Source: Chloroflexota bacterium
GTDB taxonomy: Bacteria > Chloroflexota > Limnocylindria > Limnocylindrales > CSP1-4
DNA: 37,981 nucleotides
Direction: 5' to 3'
NCBI GenBank assembly: GCA_017881915.1
Contig: JADGQK010000023.1
Location: forward strand, 1-37,981
Shown here: positions 8,234 to 15,727 of the stretch, one piece after another
Layout: each line of letters starts with the position of its first letter
How positions within the stretch are numbered: position 1 is the first letter of the stretch
Translations under genes and position numbers: made by a program
The notes under the pieces: model-generated
What the model saw: the letters and a program-made list of their open reading frames with translations, nothing else
The model's database searches: none
What the model was told of the DNA's origin: nothing

Positions 8234-8484
8234 CGCCGCCCGACCGCGCGACACGGCGACGGGGACGCCGGCCCCGTCTCTCAGGTCGTGCCCAGCTTCG
8301 TCCGGGATCTAACGGAGGCGGAACGTTCGCCGATGGTTGTCGGGCGCGTCGTGGTTGACGTCCCACTCGGCGCATTTCATTTCCCAAGCACGAATGAGGT
8401 CGCCCTCAACGGTGTTTGAGCGGCGACCAGAGCCCAAGACGCAGGCGCCGTTCAGGTGTGGTGGGTTCGATCTCCGTTCAGCTG

Positions 8485-9519
8485 TTACGTCACATTCCGG
8501 GACGCCGCCAGCCCGGCGACGACCTGACGCGTCTTGATCAGCTGACGAACCATTGCCCGACCGTAGCGCATGGCGGCGAATCGAGAGCGATAGAACCTCA
8601 GGCTCGGCGTCATGACCCCCCCGTACTGGGCCATGTGTTCGCCTGCTCCACCCAATTCGCAGCGCAGCACGCCCTGCGCTCGCCAGTAACGCATCGCCTC
8701 CCACCAGAGGAGCTGGGTCGGGTGGGAACGCGACTTCTGATGAAATGAGGCGGTACCCCAGATCACGGCGTTCTCGTTGCGGGCAACGACCACGCCCGTG
8801 GACAAACTGAGACCATCGAGTCCGCGGACCCGGAGCAGAAGGATCTGGCCGGTAGGCTGCAAAGCCACGGCGAGCTGGCGCACGCGCTCGGCGCTGTAGG
8901 TAGGCACGAGGCCCTGCCTGGCGAAGACATAACGCAACTGTTCGTGGTACTCATCGGCGAAATGGAGGTCGGTCACAACCTCCGCGTGAAGCCCCGCGCG
9001 AATCGCCTTGCGGATATGCTGGCGAGTCTTCGGGTGCATCCGAGCGAGTATCTCCTCTTCGCTCGCCGCCAAGTCGACGACATACGTGATGTACGGGTCC
9101 ACGCAATAGCCCAGGCCGGCCATCTGCTCAGCCGTCAGATGCTTGTCGGCCAGTTCGACGTGGAGGCAGCGAAGCGCTCCAAAGGCGAACGGCAGGAGTG
9201 CTTTGGCGGCTGCTGTGCGGTCTACCCCGGGCTCGAGGAGAAAGCCCATCCGTTCGGTCGCCCAGCCACGGAGCGGGCTTCCCAGGATTCGAACTCCGAA
9301 CCGCTGGACGATCGCACCCACGAAGTGGCCGACCGGCCGTCCATCGGCGCGCAGGACCGCAACGACCGGCTCGGCGTCCTGCGACGCGGCGAGGAAGGCG
9401 AGCCACGCTGATCCATGGAACACCTCCGCGTCCGGATAGTGTTTGACGATCGCCTCCCAGGCGACTGGATCGTAGGGCAGTCGTTCGAATACCAGCTCGC
9501 CTTGCGCCCGATCGCTCAC
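8485..9519 (-). CDS. FemAB/GNAT-like acyltransferase (BioF2-like acetyltransferase domain)
   Basis: With the GTG start at 9519 this is a 344-residue protein resembling the FemAB-like GNAT family. It begins with substrate-site strands (AEVFHGSAWLAFLAASQ, then VAVLRADGRPVGHFVG). A paired GNAT-like half follows with KTRQHIRKAIRAG, RYVFARQGLVPTYS, a strand with VVVARNENAVIWGTASFHQKS, and helix LLWWEAMRYWRAQGVLRCELGG. Such proteins transfer aminoacyl or acyl groups in peptidoglycan cross-bridge, exopolysaccharide or lipid modification; the substrate is unknown here. The N-terminus is uncertain. ATG 9606 and TTG 9681 are in frame, but the extra codons have mixed third positions and look non-coding. 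Neither has a good ribosome site. Codon use seems less GC-biased than in the neighbours, which may point to transfer. Confidence 0.78.
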   Translation of the reverse strand: MSDRAQGELVFERLPYDPVAWEAIVKHYPDAEVFHGSAWLAFLAASQDAEPVVAVLRADGRPVGHFVGAIVQRFGVRILGSPLRGWATERMGFLLEPGVDRTAAAKALLPFAFGALRCLHVELADKHLTAEQMAGLGYCVDPYITYVVDLAASEEEILARMHPKTRQHIRKAIRAGLHAEVVTDLHFADEYHEQLRYVFARQGLVPTYSAERVRQLAVALQPTGQILLLRVRGLDGLSLSTGVVVARNENAVIWGTASFHQKSRSHPTQLLWWEAMRYWRAQGVLRCELGGAGEHMAQYGGVMTPSLRFYRSRFAAMRYGRAMVRQLIKTRQVVAGLAASRNVT

Positions 9520-9874
9520 ATTGACACCGACCGCGGTCGGAATCCAATCCCGAGACAACGTCGAGCCCGATAGGCGTTCTGGTGCTGTCAGAGGGGGACC
9601 TGCCATGGGCAACGGACCAGCTTCGACGAGGGGTTGGCGACGGTGAGCTACGAAGCGTCGTGCTTCTACGACTCGTGCCAAAGGATGATCTGGTATCGCG
9701 CTGGTCGCTATGGGACGAATGCGCTACGAACCTCGTGGGGGTCGTACTGGGGCGGGAAGCGGTCGCGGCGGGCAGAAGACCGGCCTTCGTGAGCAACAAA
9801 TGCAGGCTCAACGGTGCCGGCCCAACGGCGTTTGATGCTCTCGCGCTCCATCGAACGCGGTGTCTCCAAGCGCT
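9520..9874. other. Gap between the FemAB-like gene and tRNA-Leu
   Basis: This 355-base stretch is visibly less GC-rich than its surroundings. It contains the possible N-terminal extension of the FemAB-like gene and one small plus-strand frame (9643-9792). It directly abuts the 3' end of the tRNA-Leu gene. I see no integrase, inverted repeat or duplicated tRNA end. Confidence 0.5.
9643..9792 (+). CDS. Possible 49-residue small protein, unrecognised
   Basis: GTG at 9643 is preceded by GAGGGG (9628-9633) at 9 bases spacing. The frame encodes 49 residues rich in Tyr, Trp, Gly, Ser and Arg (begins VSYEASCFYDSCQRM, contains TSWGSYWGGKR) and ends at TGA 9790-9792. This composition differs from the Arg/Pro/Ala-rich products of antisense frames. 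The frame lies in a gap, upstream of the preferred start of the minus-strand FemAB-like gene. No family is recognised, and chance is a real possibility. Confidence 0.25.
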   Translation: MSYEASCFYDSCQRMIWYRAGRYGTNALRTSWGSYWGGKRSRRAEDRPS

Positions 9875-9960
9875 TGGTCCCGGAGGAGGGAGTCGAACCC
9901 TCATGCCCTTGCGGACAATCGATTTTGAGTCGATCGCGTATGCCATTCCGCCACTCCGGG
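9875..9960 (-). tRNA. tRNA-Leu (anticodon CAA)
   Basis: Read on the minus strand, the acceptor stem CCCGGAG pairs perfectly with CTCCGGG, followed by discriminator A and an encoded CCA. The anticodon arm is ATCGA-CTCAAAA-TCGAT with anticodon CAA, which reads UUG. A long variable arm (TGTCC-GCAA-GGGCA) makes it class II, as expected for leucine. The T arm is GAGGG-TTCGACT-CCCTC. All arms are present and the gene looks functional. A TACACT -10 element lies 9 bases upstream. Confidence 0.97.
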
Positions 9961-9969
9961 CCGAGTGCC

Positions 9970-9975
9970 AGTGTA
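9970..9975 (-). promoter_or_regulatory. Candidate -10 element (TACACT) for tRNA-Leu
   Basis: TACACT on the minus strand stands 9 bases before the mature 5' end at 9960, so the primary transcript would have almost no 5' leader. The same hexamer is found before polA. Confidence 0.45.
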
Positions 9976-10171
9976 GGCGAGTAGTGGCCTGGTTCCGCTG
10001 GCGATGGCGCGGGCGAGGTCGGCGCGGCGGCTATTTGCGGTCGTCGTCGTTGATCGATGGCTGGACCGGCTCGTCAGGAGCACCAACTGCGCCAGGATCT
10101 CTGGAGGACCCGCCGCGGATCCGCCTCGGGAACCAGCGCCGATCGACCGCCGTCTGGGCGGGCGACGATGA

Positions 10172-10177
10172 TAGACT
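10172..10177 (+). promoter_or_regulatory. Candidate -10 element (TAGACT) for the ECF sigma gene
   Basis: TAGACT lies 41 bases before GTG 10219. It falls downstream of the in-frame ATG at 10168, so if it is the promoter the ATG cannot be the start. That supports the GTG, which has its own ribosome site. Confidence 0.4.
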
Positions 10178-10218
10178 CGGCCAGCCTTCCCATCGCGCTC
10201 CGGAGGAGCCCTTCGATC

Positions 10219-10827
10219 GTGGGGGACCTTCGAACGACTGCGACTCCCGACGACGGTCCACAGCGGCGCGACCTGATCCTTGTCGAGCGGGCGCAGGCAG
10301 GCGACCTAGCGGCCTTCAATGACCTGGTGACCTGCTACCAGGACCAGCTCTTCGGCCTCGTGGCGCGAATGGTGCCCGACCATGACCAGGCTTCGGACGT
10401 GGTCCAGGAGGCGTTCTTCTCGGCGTACCGGAACCTCGACCGATTCCGGGGCGGCAGCGTCAAGAGCTGGCTGTGCCGGATCGCGATCAACGCCGCGATG
10501 GACCTCCAGCGCGCCCGCAAGCGGCGGCCCGTCCAGCCGTATCCCGAGCTCGAGGATGATTCGTGGCAGCCACCGACCGGCGAGGAAGCCGATCCAGAGC
10601 GCCAGGTGGTAACGGGCGAGCGCGTTCGGGTCCTGACCGCGGCGCTCGCGGCGATCGGCGACGACCAGCGTGCGGCGATCGTCCTGTACGACGTCGAAGG
10701 GTACGACTACACCGAGATCGCCCAGTTGACGGGGGTCAGCCTGGGCACCGTAAAGTCGCGGATCCATCGCGGCCGGCTCGCCCTGCGGCGAAGTCTCGAG
10801 GACCACATGGAACTGTTCCGTGGTTGA
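10219..10827 (+). CDS. ECF-family RNA polymerase sigma factor
   Basis: This 202-residue sigma-70 factor of the extracytoplasmic-function type directs RNA polymerase to a specific regulon. Sigma region 2 runs from LVERAQAGDLAAFNDLV through DQASDVVQEAFFSAYRNLDRFRGG to KSWLCRIAINAAMDLQRARKRRP. A variable acidic linker follows, then region 4 with AIGDDQRAAIVLYDVEGYDYTEIAQLTGVSLGTVKSRIHRGR, a typical helix-turn-helix. Regions 1 and 3 are absent, as expected. I chose GTG 10219 because GGAGGAG lies 10 bases upstream and a TAGACT -10 precedes it. ATG 10168 would add 17 residues without a ribosome site. The probable anti-sigma gene starts 9 bases after the stop, so the two are likely co-transcribed and the sigma factor is probably held at the membrane until a signal releases it. 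Confidence 0.93.
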   Translation: MGDLRTTATPDDGPQRRDLILVERAQAGDLAAFNDLVTCYQDQLFGLVARMVPDHDQASDVVQEAFFSAYRNLDRFRGGSVKSWLCRIAINAAMDLQRARKRRPVQPYPELEDDSWQPPTGEEADPERQVVTGERVRVLTAALAAIGDDQRAAIVLYDVEGYDYTEIAQLTGVSLGTVKSRIHRGRLALRRSLEDHMELFRG

Positions 10828-10836
10828 GCGCGTCCG

Positions 10837-11667
10837 ATGACCATGCCTGCCCCAGCCCACATCAGCCCTGACCACGACGAGACGCTCATCGCGCAACTCG
10901 CCGCCGCTGACTTGACCGGGCCTGTGGCCGCCGCCGCCCGGGATCTCGTGGCCGCCTGCCCGGCCTGCGCCGAGCTCCATGCCGATCTGCGCTCGATCAT
11001 GGCCGCCACCGCCAGCCTGCCGGCCCCCCGCCGGACGCGTGACTTCCGCCTGACCGACGCCGACGCGACGCGCCTGCGCGGCCGGGGCTGGCGGCGCCTT
11101 CTTGGTGGGTTCGGTGAACCGCGTCTGGCCTTCACGAAGCCCCTGGCCACCGGCCTCTTGACGCTCGGGATCGCCGGGCTCGTGTTCGCGCTGGCGCCAT
11201 CATTCCTGGCCACGGCTGGCCTGAGCATGACCTCGGCGACGGCAGCGACGGCGGCGCCGGCCTTCGCCCCGGCGCCGGGTGACGCTGGCGCGGCAGCGGG
11301 ATCGTCCCAACAGGGCACGAAGCAGGATTTGGCGGCTTCACCGGCGGCCTCGGCGGTCGCATCCGCGCCCGGGCCATCGACCGCGGCCGTCTCGATCCCC
11401 GTGTCAGCGCCGACCCCGCAAGTGTCGACCGTCGCTGGCCCGGCGGGACCATCCGGTGCGCCGACGGCACTTGGCTTCGGTCGGGAGAGTGCGTCGCCGT
11501 CGCCCGCCGCGGCTCCGCCCGACAACAACTTCTCCGCCGGCACGTTGGGAAGTGGGGCGACCGCGCCGCCCGCCGGGCCATCACCAATGCTCGTCGTCTC
11601 GGTCCTGCTGCTCGTCGCTGGAGTCGCCCTGTTCCTGCTGCGCTGGGCCGCCCGCCGTCCTGGGTGA
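10837..11667 (+). CDS. Probable membrane anti-sigma factor with Ala/Pro/Ser-rich outer region
   Basis: This 276-residue protein is encoded directly after the ECF sigma gene. The cytoplasmic N-terminus (about 1-100) contains CPACAELH, with C41, C44 and H48. This resembles a zinc-binding anti-sigma (ZAS) domain, but the His that normally stands four residues before the first Cys is Leu here. A first membrane segment is near 103-125. It is followed by about 125 residues of low-complexity Ala/Pro/Ser/Gly sequence and a second membrane segment at about 251-270, then a basic end (RWAARRPG). The inferred role is membrane sequestration of the neighbouring sigma factor. Position is the main argument for the function; sequence support for the ZAS fold is partial. 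ATG 10837 and ATG 10843 are both possible starts. Confidence 0.72.
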   Translation: MTMPAPAHISPDHDETLIAQLAAADLTGPVAAAARDLVAACPACAELHADLRSIMAATASLPAPRRTRDFRLTDADATRLRGRGWRRLLGGFGEPRLAFTKPLATGLLTLGIAGLVFALAPSFLATAGLSMTSATAATAAPAFAPAPGDAGAAAGSSQQGTKQDLAASPAASAVASAPGPSTAAVSIPVSAPTPQVSTVAGPAGPSGAPTALGFGRESASPSPAAAPPDNNFSAGTLGSGATAPPAGPSPMLVVSVLLLVAGVALFLLRWAARRPG

Positions 11668-11709
11668 CCGGGGACTCTGCCTCGCGGCCGGCCGGGCCCG
11701 CCTGCCGGG

Positions 11710-11715
11710 TACACT
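11710..11715 (+). promoter_or_regulatory. Candidate -10 element (TACACT) for the polA operon
   Basis: TACACT lies 42 bases before ATG 11758. A short palindrome GGGACCGTCCC (11719-11729) sits at the expected transcription start. GAGG (11747-11750) lies 7 bases before the ATG. This would drive polA and the genes overlapping behind it. Confidence 0.4.
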
Positions 11716-11757
11716 GACGGGACCGTCCCCGTCTTGCCGCCCAGCCGAGGCCTGCCG

Positions 11758-14709
11758 ATGGAACGCCTGATGCTGCTCGACGGCAACGGGCTCATCTACC
11801 GCGGATATTTCGCCCTGATCAACACGCCCCTGACCACGTCAAAGGGCGAGCTGGTCAACGCGGTCTTCGGGTTCTGCAACATCGTCCTGCGCGGGTTCCA
11901 GGACATCCAGCCGGACTACGCCGCGATCGCCTTCGACCTGCCCGGGCCCACCTTCCGCCATGAGCAATTCGCCGCGTACAAGGCGACCCGCCAGAAGATG
12001 CCCGACGACCTGCGCGACCAGTTCCCCAAGGTCCGTGACGTGGTCAAGGCCCTCCGCATTCCCGTCTACGAGCTGGCCGGTTTCGAGGCGGACGACGTGA
12101 TCGGCACGCTCACGGTCGAGGCCGAGGAACGCGGCCTGGATACGACGATCGTGACCGGCGACCTCGACATGCTCCAGCTCGTCACCGACCGGACGCGCCT
12201 GATGACGACCCGGATGGGCGTCCAGAACACCGTGATCTACGATCCGGCCCGGATCGCGGAGCGCTACGGCCTGCGCCCCGACCAGATGATCGACTTCAAG
12301 GCGCTCAAGGGCGACTCGACCGACAACATCCCGGGCGTACCCGGCGTGGGCGAGAAGACCGCCGCCAAGCTGATCGCCCAGTTTGGAACGCTTGACGGCC
12401 TGTATAAGCATCTCGAGGAGCTGAATCCCCCGCGTCTGCGCGCGCCGCTGGGCGAGGCGAAGGACCAGGTCATGCTGGGCCGCGAGCTGATGCGGATCGT
12501 GCGCGACCTGCCGGTCAAGCTCGATCTCGACGCCGCCCGTCTCGGCGACTACGACCGGGAGACGGTGATCCGGCTCTTCCGTGAGTTCGAGTTTCGAACC
12601 CTGATCGAGCGACTGCCAGCGCTCCGCGGCGAGCGGGCCGACGAGAGCGCTGCGGCGATCCGGGGCACGCTGGCCGGTGGCGACCCGATGCGTGCCGCCC
12701 AGGTGCCCGGCGCGACCCCGCGCGGCGCGACCGGCTGGGGCGCCGGTGAGGGCCTCCGGCGCGACCGTCGAACGCCCGACGGTGAAGGCTCGGGCCTCCA
12801 GCTTGCGCTCGATTTCCCGTCGGTGGATGGCGCCGCCAGCCAGGAGGCTCCGACGATCGAGGTCGACCGGCCGCTTGGCAGCGCGGTCGAGTCGCCAGAC
12901 AGTCGACCTTCGCTGGACCTGGCCGTCGCACTGGCGGCCGCGATCGACGATCCGGCGGCCCGGATCGAGGTGATCGCGGGGGAGGGGATCGAGCGGATCG
13001 AACCGTGGCTGGCCGCCCAATCGGCCGTCGGCGTCGCGCTGCTGGCCGACGACCCGCGCCCGCGCAAGGGCACGCCGCTCGCCCTGGCCCTGGCCGGCCT
13101 CGACGGCCGAACGGTCGCGGCCGAGGGACCGGCCGACGTCAGCCGGTTGCGCTCGATGGTCGAGCGGCTCGAGATCCCGATCGTCGGCCACGAGGTGAAG
13201 CCGCTCCTCGTCGCCCGCTTCGCCGAGGAGCCCGGGAGCGAGCCAATTGCGATCGCCTTCGATACCCAGGTCGCCGCGTACATCCTGAACGCGTCGCTGC
13301 GCAGCCAGTCGATCGCCGATGTCGTCGCCGAACAGCTCGACCTGATCCTGCCACCGGCCAAGGACCTGCCGCCGTTCGCCCGGGCTGGTCTCGAGGCGCT
13401 CTCGGCGGTCGCCGCCCGGGTGCCATTGGAGGCTGCCCTCGAGCGCGAGGGCCTGGACCGCCTGTTTCGTGAGATCGAGCTGCCCCTGATCCCGGTCCTG
13501 GCCCGGATGGAGGCCACCGGCGTCGCGCTCGACGGGGAGGCCCTGCGGACCCTGGCCGACGAGTTCGCCATCGAGATCGCCCGGCTCGAGGCGGAGGTCT
13601 ACGCCAGCGTCGGCCACGAGTTCAACCTGGGCAGCCCGAAGCAGCTCGAGCAGGTCCTCTTCTTCGAGCTCAGCCTGCCCAAGGGCAAGAAGACGAAGAC
13701 CGGCTACTCAACCGACGCTTCGGTGCTGGAAGACCTGCGGGGCGTCCATCCGATGGTCGCCAGCCTGCTCGACTGGCGGACGTACACGAAGCTCCGCTCG
13801 ACCTACGTCGAGGCGCTGCCGACCCTGATCGCGGCCGACGGCCGGCTCCACACGACATTCCACCAGGCCGTCGCGGCCACCGGCCGCCTGAGCTCGTCGG
13901 ATCCGAACCTCCAGAACATTCCGATCCGGACGCCGCTCGGCCGGCGGATCCGGCGGGCATTCGTGGCCGGCGCACCGGACGTGACCCTGGTCGCCGCCGA
14001 CTACTCCCAGATCGAGCTGCGGATCCTGGCCCACGTGTCGGGCGATGAGCATCTCCGCGACGCCTTCGCGCGGGGCGCCGACATCCATCGGGAGACGGCC
14101 GCCCGGGTCCTCCACAAGGCGCCCGAGGACGTCACCGGCGACGAGCGCTCGATGGCCAAGATGGTCAACTTCGGGATTGCCTACGGGATGAGCGACTTCG
14201 GCCTGTCGAGCCGGGCCAACATCCCCCGGGCCGAGGCCCAGGAGTTCATCAACACCTACTTCGCGACCTACTCGGGGATCAGCTACTACATGCTCCATAT
14301 CAAGGAGGTCGCCCGACGCCAGGGCTTCGTGACCACCCTCCTCGGACGCAAGCGGGCAATCTCCGAGCTCGACGCGCGCAATCCCACCTTGCGCGCGGCC
14401 GGCGAGCGGATGGCGATCAACATGCCCATCCAGGGCACGGCCGCCGACATCATCAAGATCGCGATGATCCGCCTCGACGAGCGCCTCCACGAGGGCGGCT
14501 TCCGGGCGCGGCCGCTCCTCCAGGTCCACGACGAGCTCCTGCTCGAGGTGCCCCGCGACGAGTTGGACCGGCTCATCCCGGTGCTCCGGGCCACGATGGA
14601 GACGGCCCTGGCGCTCGATGTGCCGCTGACGGTCGACGTCAAGGTCGGGGACGACTGGGAAGGGATGACGATCCGGCCGCGCGAGGACGCAGCGTCGCCC
14701 GATGCCTGA
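11758..14709 (+). CDS. polA: DNA polymerase I
   Basis: This 983-residue protein has an N-terminal 5'-3' nuclease (AFDLPGPTFRHEQF, GFEADDVIGTL, GDLDMLQLVTD, GDSTDNIPGVPGVGEKTAAKL), a middle region in the place of the 3'-5' exonuclease, and a family-A polymerase. Motif A is ADYSQIELR with D748, the O-helix is KMVNFGIAYG with Phe at the nucleotide-selecting position, and motif C is VHDELLLEV with D925. The middle region lacks the DxE metal-binding motif of proofreading Pol I, so proofreading is probably absent, as in Taq. A low-complexity insertion (about 295-380) separates the nuclease from the middle domain. The role is gap filling and removal of primers or damaged strands, which matches the repair neighbours. 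ATG 11758 has GAGG 7 bases upstream; a TTG 24 bases earlier is less likely. Confidence 0.96.
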   Translation: MERLMLLDGNGLIYRGYFALINTPLTTSKGELVNAVFGFCNIVLRGFQDIQPDYAAIAFDLPGPTFRHEQFAAYKATRQKMPDDLRDQFPKVRDVVKALRIPVYELAGFEADDVIGTLTVEAEERGLDTTIVTGDLDMLQLVTDRTRLMTTRMGVQNTVIYDPARIAERYGLRPDQMIDFKALKGDSTDNIPGVPGVGEKTAAKLIAQFGTLDGLYKHLEELNPPRLRAPLGEAKDQVMLGRELMRIVRDLPVKLDLDAARLGDYDRETVIRLFREFEFRTLIERLPALRGERADESAAAIRGTLAGGDPMRAAQVPGATPRGATGWGAGEGLRRDRRTPDGEGSGLQLALDFPSVDGAASQEAPTIEVDRPLGSAVESPDSRPSLDLAVALAAAIDDPAARIEVIAGEGIERIEPWLAAQSAVGVALLADDPRPRKGTPLALALAGLDGRTVAAEGPADVSRLRSMVERLEIPIVGHEVKPLLVARFAEEPGSEPIAIAFDTQVAAYILNASLRSQSIADVVAEQLDLILPPAKDLPPFARAGLEALSAVAARVPLEAALEREGLDRLFREIELPLIPVLARMEATGVALDGEALRTLADEFAIEIARLEAEVYASVGHEFNLGSPKQLEQVLFFELSLPKGKKTKTGYSTDASVLEDLRGVHPMVASLLDWRTYTKLRSTYVEALPTLIAADGRLHTTFHQAVAATGRLSSSDPNLQNIPIRTPLGRRIRRAFVAGAPDVTLVAADYSQIELRILAHVSGDEHLRDAFARGADIHRETAARVLHKAPEDVTGDERSMAKMVNFGIAYGMSDFGLSSRANIPRAEAQEFINTYFATYSGISYYMLHIKEVARRQGFVTTLLGRKRAISELDARNPTLRAAGERMAINMPIQGTAADIIKIAMIRLDERLHEGGFRARPLLQVHDELLLEVPRDELDRLIPVLRATMETALALDVPLTVDVKVGDDWEGMTIRPREDAASPDA

Positions 14710-15727
14710 GTTGCCGGAAGTCGAGACCATCGCCCGCGACCTGCGGCCGCGGATCGTTGGTGCGGAGATCAGCGCGGCGCGCTCGTCCTGGTCGCGGACC
14801 CTGCGGACCCATGACCCCGAGGCGTTCGACGCCGCCGTCCGTGGCCGCCGGATCGAGGCAGTGAGCCGGCGTGCCAAGCTGCTCGTGATCGAGCTCTCGG
14901 GGAATGTGGCCCTGACGGTCCATCTGAAGATGACCGGCCAGCTGTTCGTGGTCCCAGCTGGCGCGTCCGTGGATCCGTATGTCCGGCTCGTGCTGGCCTT
15001 CGCCGACGGTCGTGAGTTGCGCTTCCGGGACATCCGCAAGTTCGGCCGGGTGGGATTCTACCAGCGCCATCCCGGCACCGGCGAGCTGGTCCACGAGCCG
15101 GGCGGCAGTGCCGTCTTTGCCGGCCATGGGCCAGAGCCACTCGATCCCGCGTTCAGCGTGGCCGTCTTTCGGCGTCGCCTTCGCTCACGCAAGGGCCGGC
15201 TCAAGCCGCTTCTGCTGGATCAGGCGTTCATCGCCGGGATCGGCAACATCTACGCCGACGAGGCGCTGTGGGCCGCGCGCCTCCACCCGCTTCGGTCGGC
15301 GGATCAGTTGCGGCCGGCCGATGAGCGCCGGCTGTACCTCGCGATCCGATCGATCCTGGCCGAGGCGATCGAGCGGCGCGGCAGCTCCATCGACGACTAC
15401 ACGGCGCCCGACGGTGACGGCGAGATGCAGGAGCGGCTGCAGGTCTACCAGCGCACGGGCGAGCCGTGCCCCCATTGCGGGCGGCCGGTCCGGCGGATCG
15501 TGATCGGTGCCCGGTCGACCCACTTCTGCTCATGGTGCCAACGCCTGCCAGGGGGCGATCGACGGGCGTTGGAACGGTCCGGCGGGATCAGGATCCTGCG
15601 GACGATGACCGGCCGTCGCCCGGTCGTCGAGGATTCCGGGGTCGCCGCCACGACCAGGCGCACGAAGACCGCCGCCGCCACCCGCCGTGCCGCCGCCCGA
15701 TCGTACGCCGTCGCCCGGGTCGGCTGA
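14702..15727 (+). CDS. mutM: Formamidopyrimidine-DNA glycosylase (Fpg/MutM)
   Basis: This bifunctional base-excision enzyme removes 8-oxoguanine and formamidopyrimidines and then cuts the abasic site. The N-terminus MPELPEVETI carries the catalytic proline and glutamate exposed after Met removal. RAKLLVIEL contains the conserved lysine. The H2TH region includes QAFIAGIGNIYADEALWAARLHPLR. The C-terminal zinc finger uses C256, C259, C276 and C279, with the R-loop-like segment between. The protein is 341 residues, against about 270-290 usual. About 60 residues after the finger form a basic, Arg/Thr/Ala-rich tail (TTRRTKTAAATRRAAARS) without recognisable structure. The ATG overlaps the end of polA by 8 bases, so the two are translationally coupled, and the stop overlaps the next gene by 1 base. 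Confidence 0.96.
   Translation: MPELPEVETIARDLRPRIVGAEISAARSSWSRTLRTHDPEAFDAAVRGRRIEAVSRRAKLLVIELSGNVALTVHLKMTGQLFVVPAGASVDPYVRLVLAFADGRELRFRDIRKFGRVGFYQRHPGTGELVHEPGGSAVFAGHGPEPLDPAFSVAVFRRRLRSRKGRLKPLLLDQAFIAGIGNIYADEALWAARLHPLRSADQLRPADERRLYLAIRSILAEAIERRGSSIDDYTAPDGDGEMQERLQVYQRTGEPCPHCGRPVRRIVIGARSTHFCSWCQRLPGGDRRALERSGGIRILRTMTGRRPVVEDSGVAATTRRTKTAAATRRAAARSYAVARVG

Noticed and set aside
8321-8328. GAACGTTC as a LexA-type box near tnaA
   Set aside because: The four-base spacer between half-sites is missing and the site is about 100 bases upstream of the tnaA -10 element, on no obvious promoter.
8309-8431. Minus-strand C-terminal-looking tail (LIRAWEMKCAEWDVNHD...) in the gap between tnaA and the FemAB-like gene
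   Set aside because: The composition looks protein-like, but the frame's upstream part overlaps the FemAB-like gene in another frame and I find no credible start or family. It could be a decayed gene end.
8465-8477. GGGTTCGATCTCC resembling a tRNA T-arm or duplicated tRNA-Leu end, possible attachment-site copy
   Set aside because: Only eight contiguous bases (GGGTTCGA) match tRNA-Leu, the stem would rely on wobble pairs, and no other tRNA arm is nearby.
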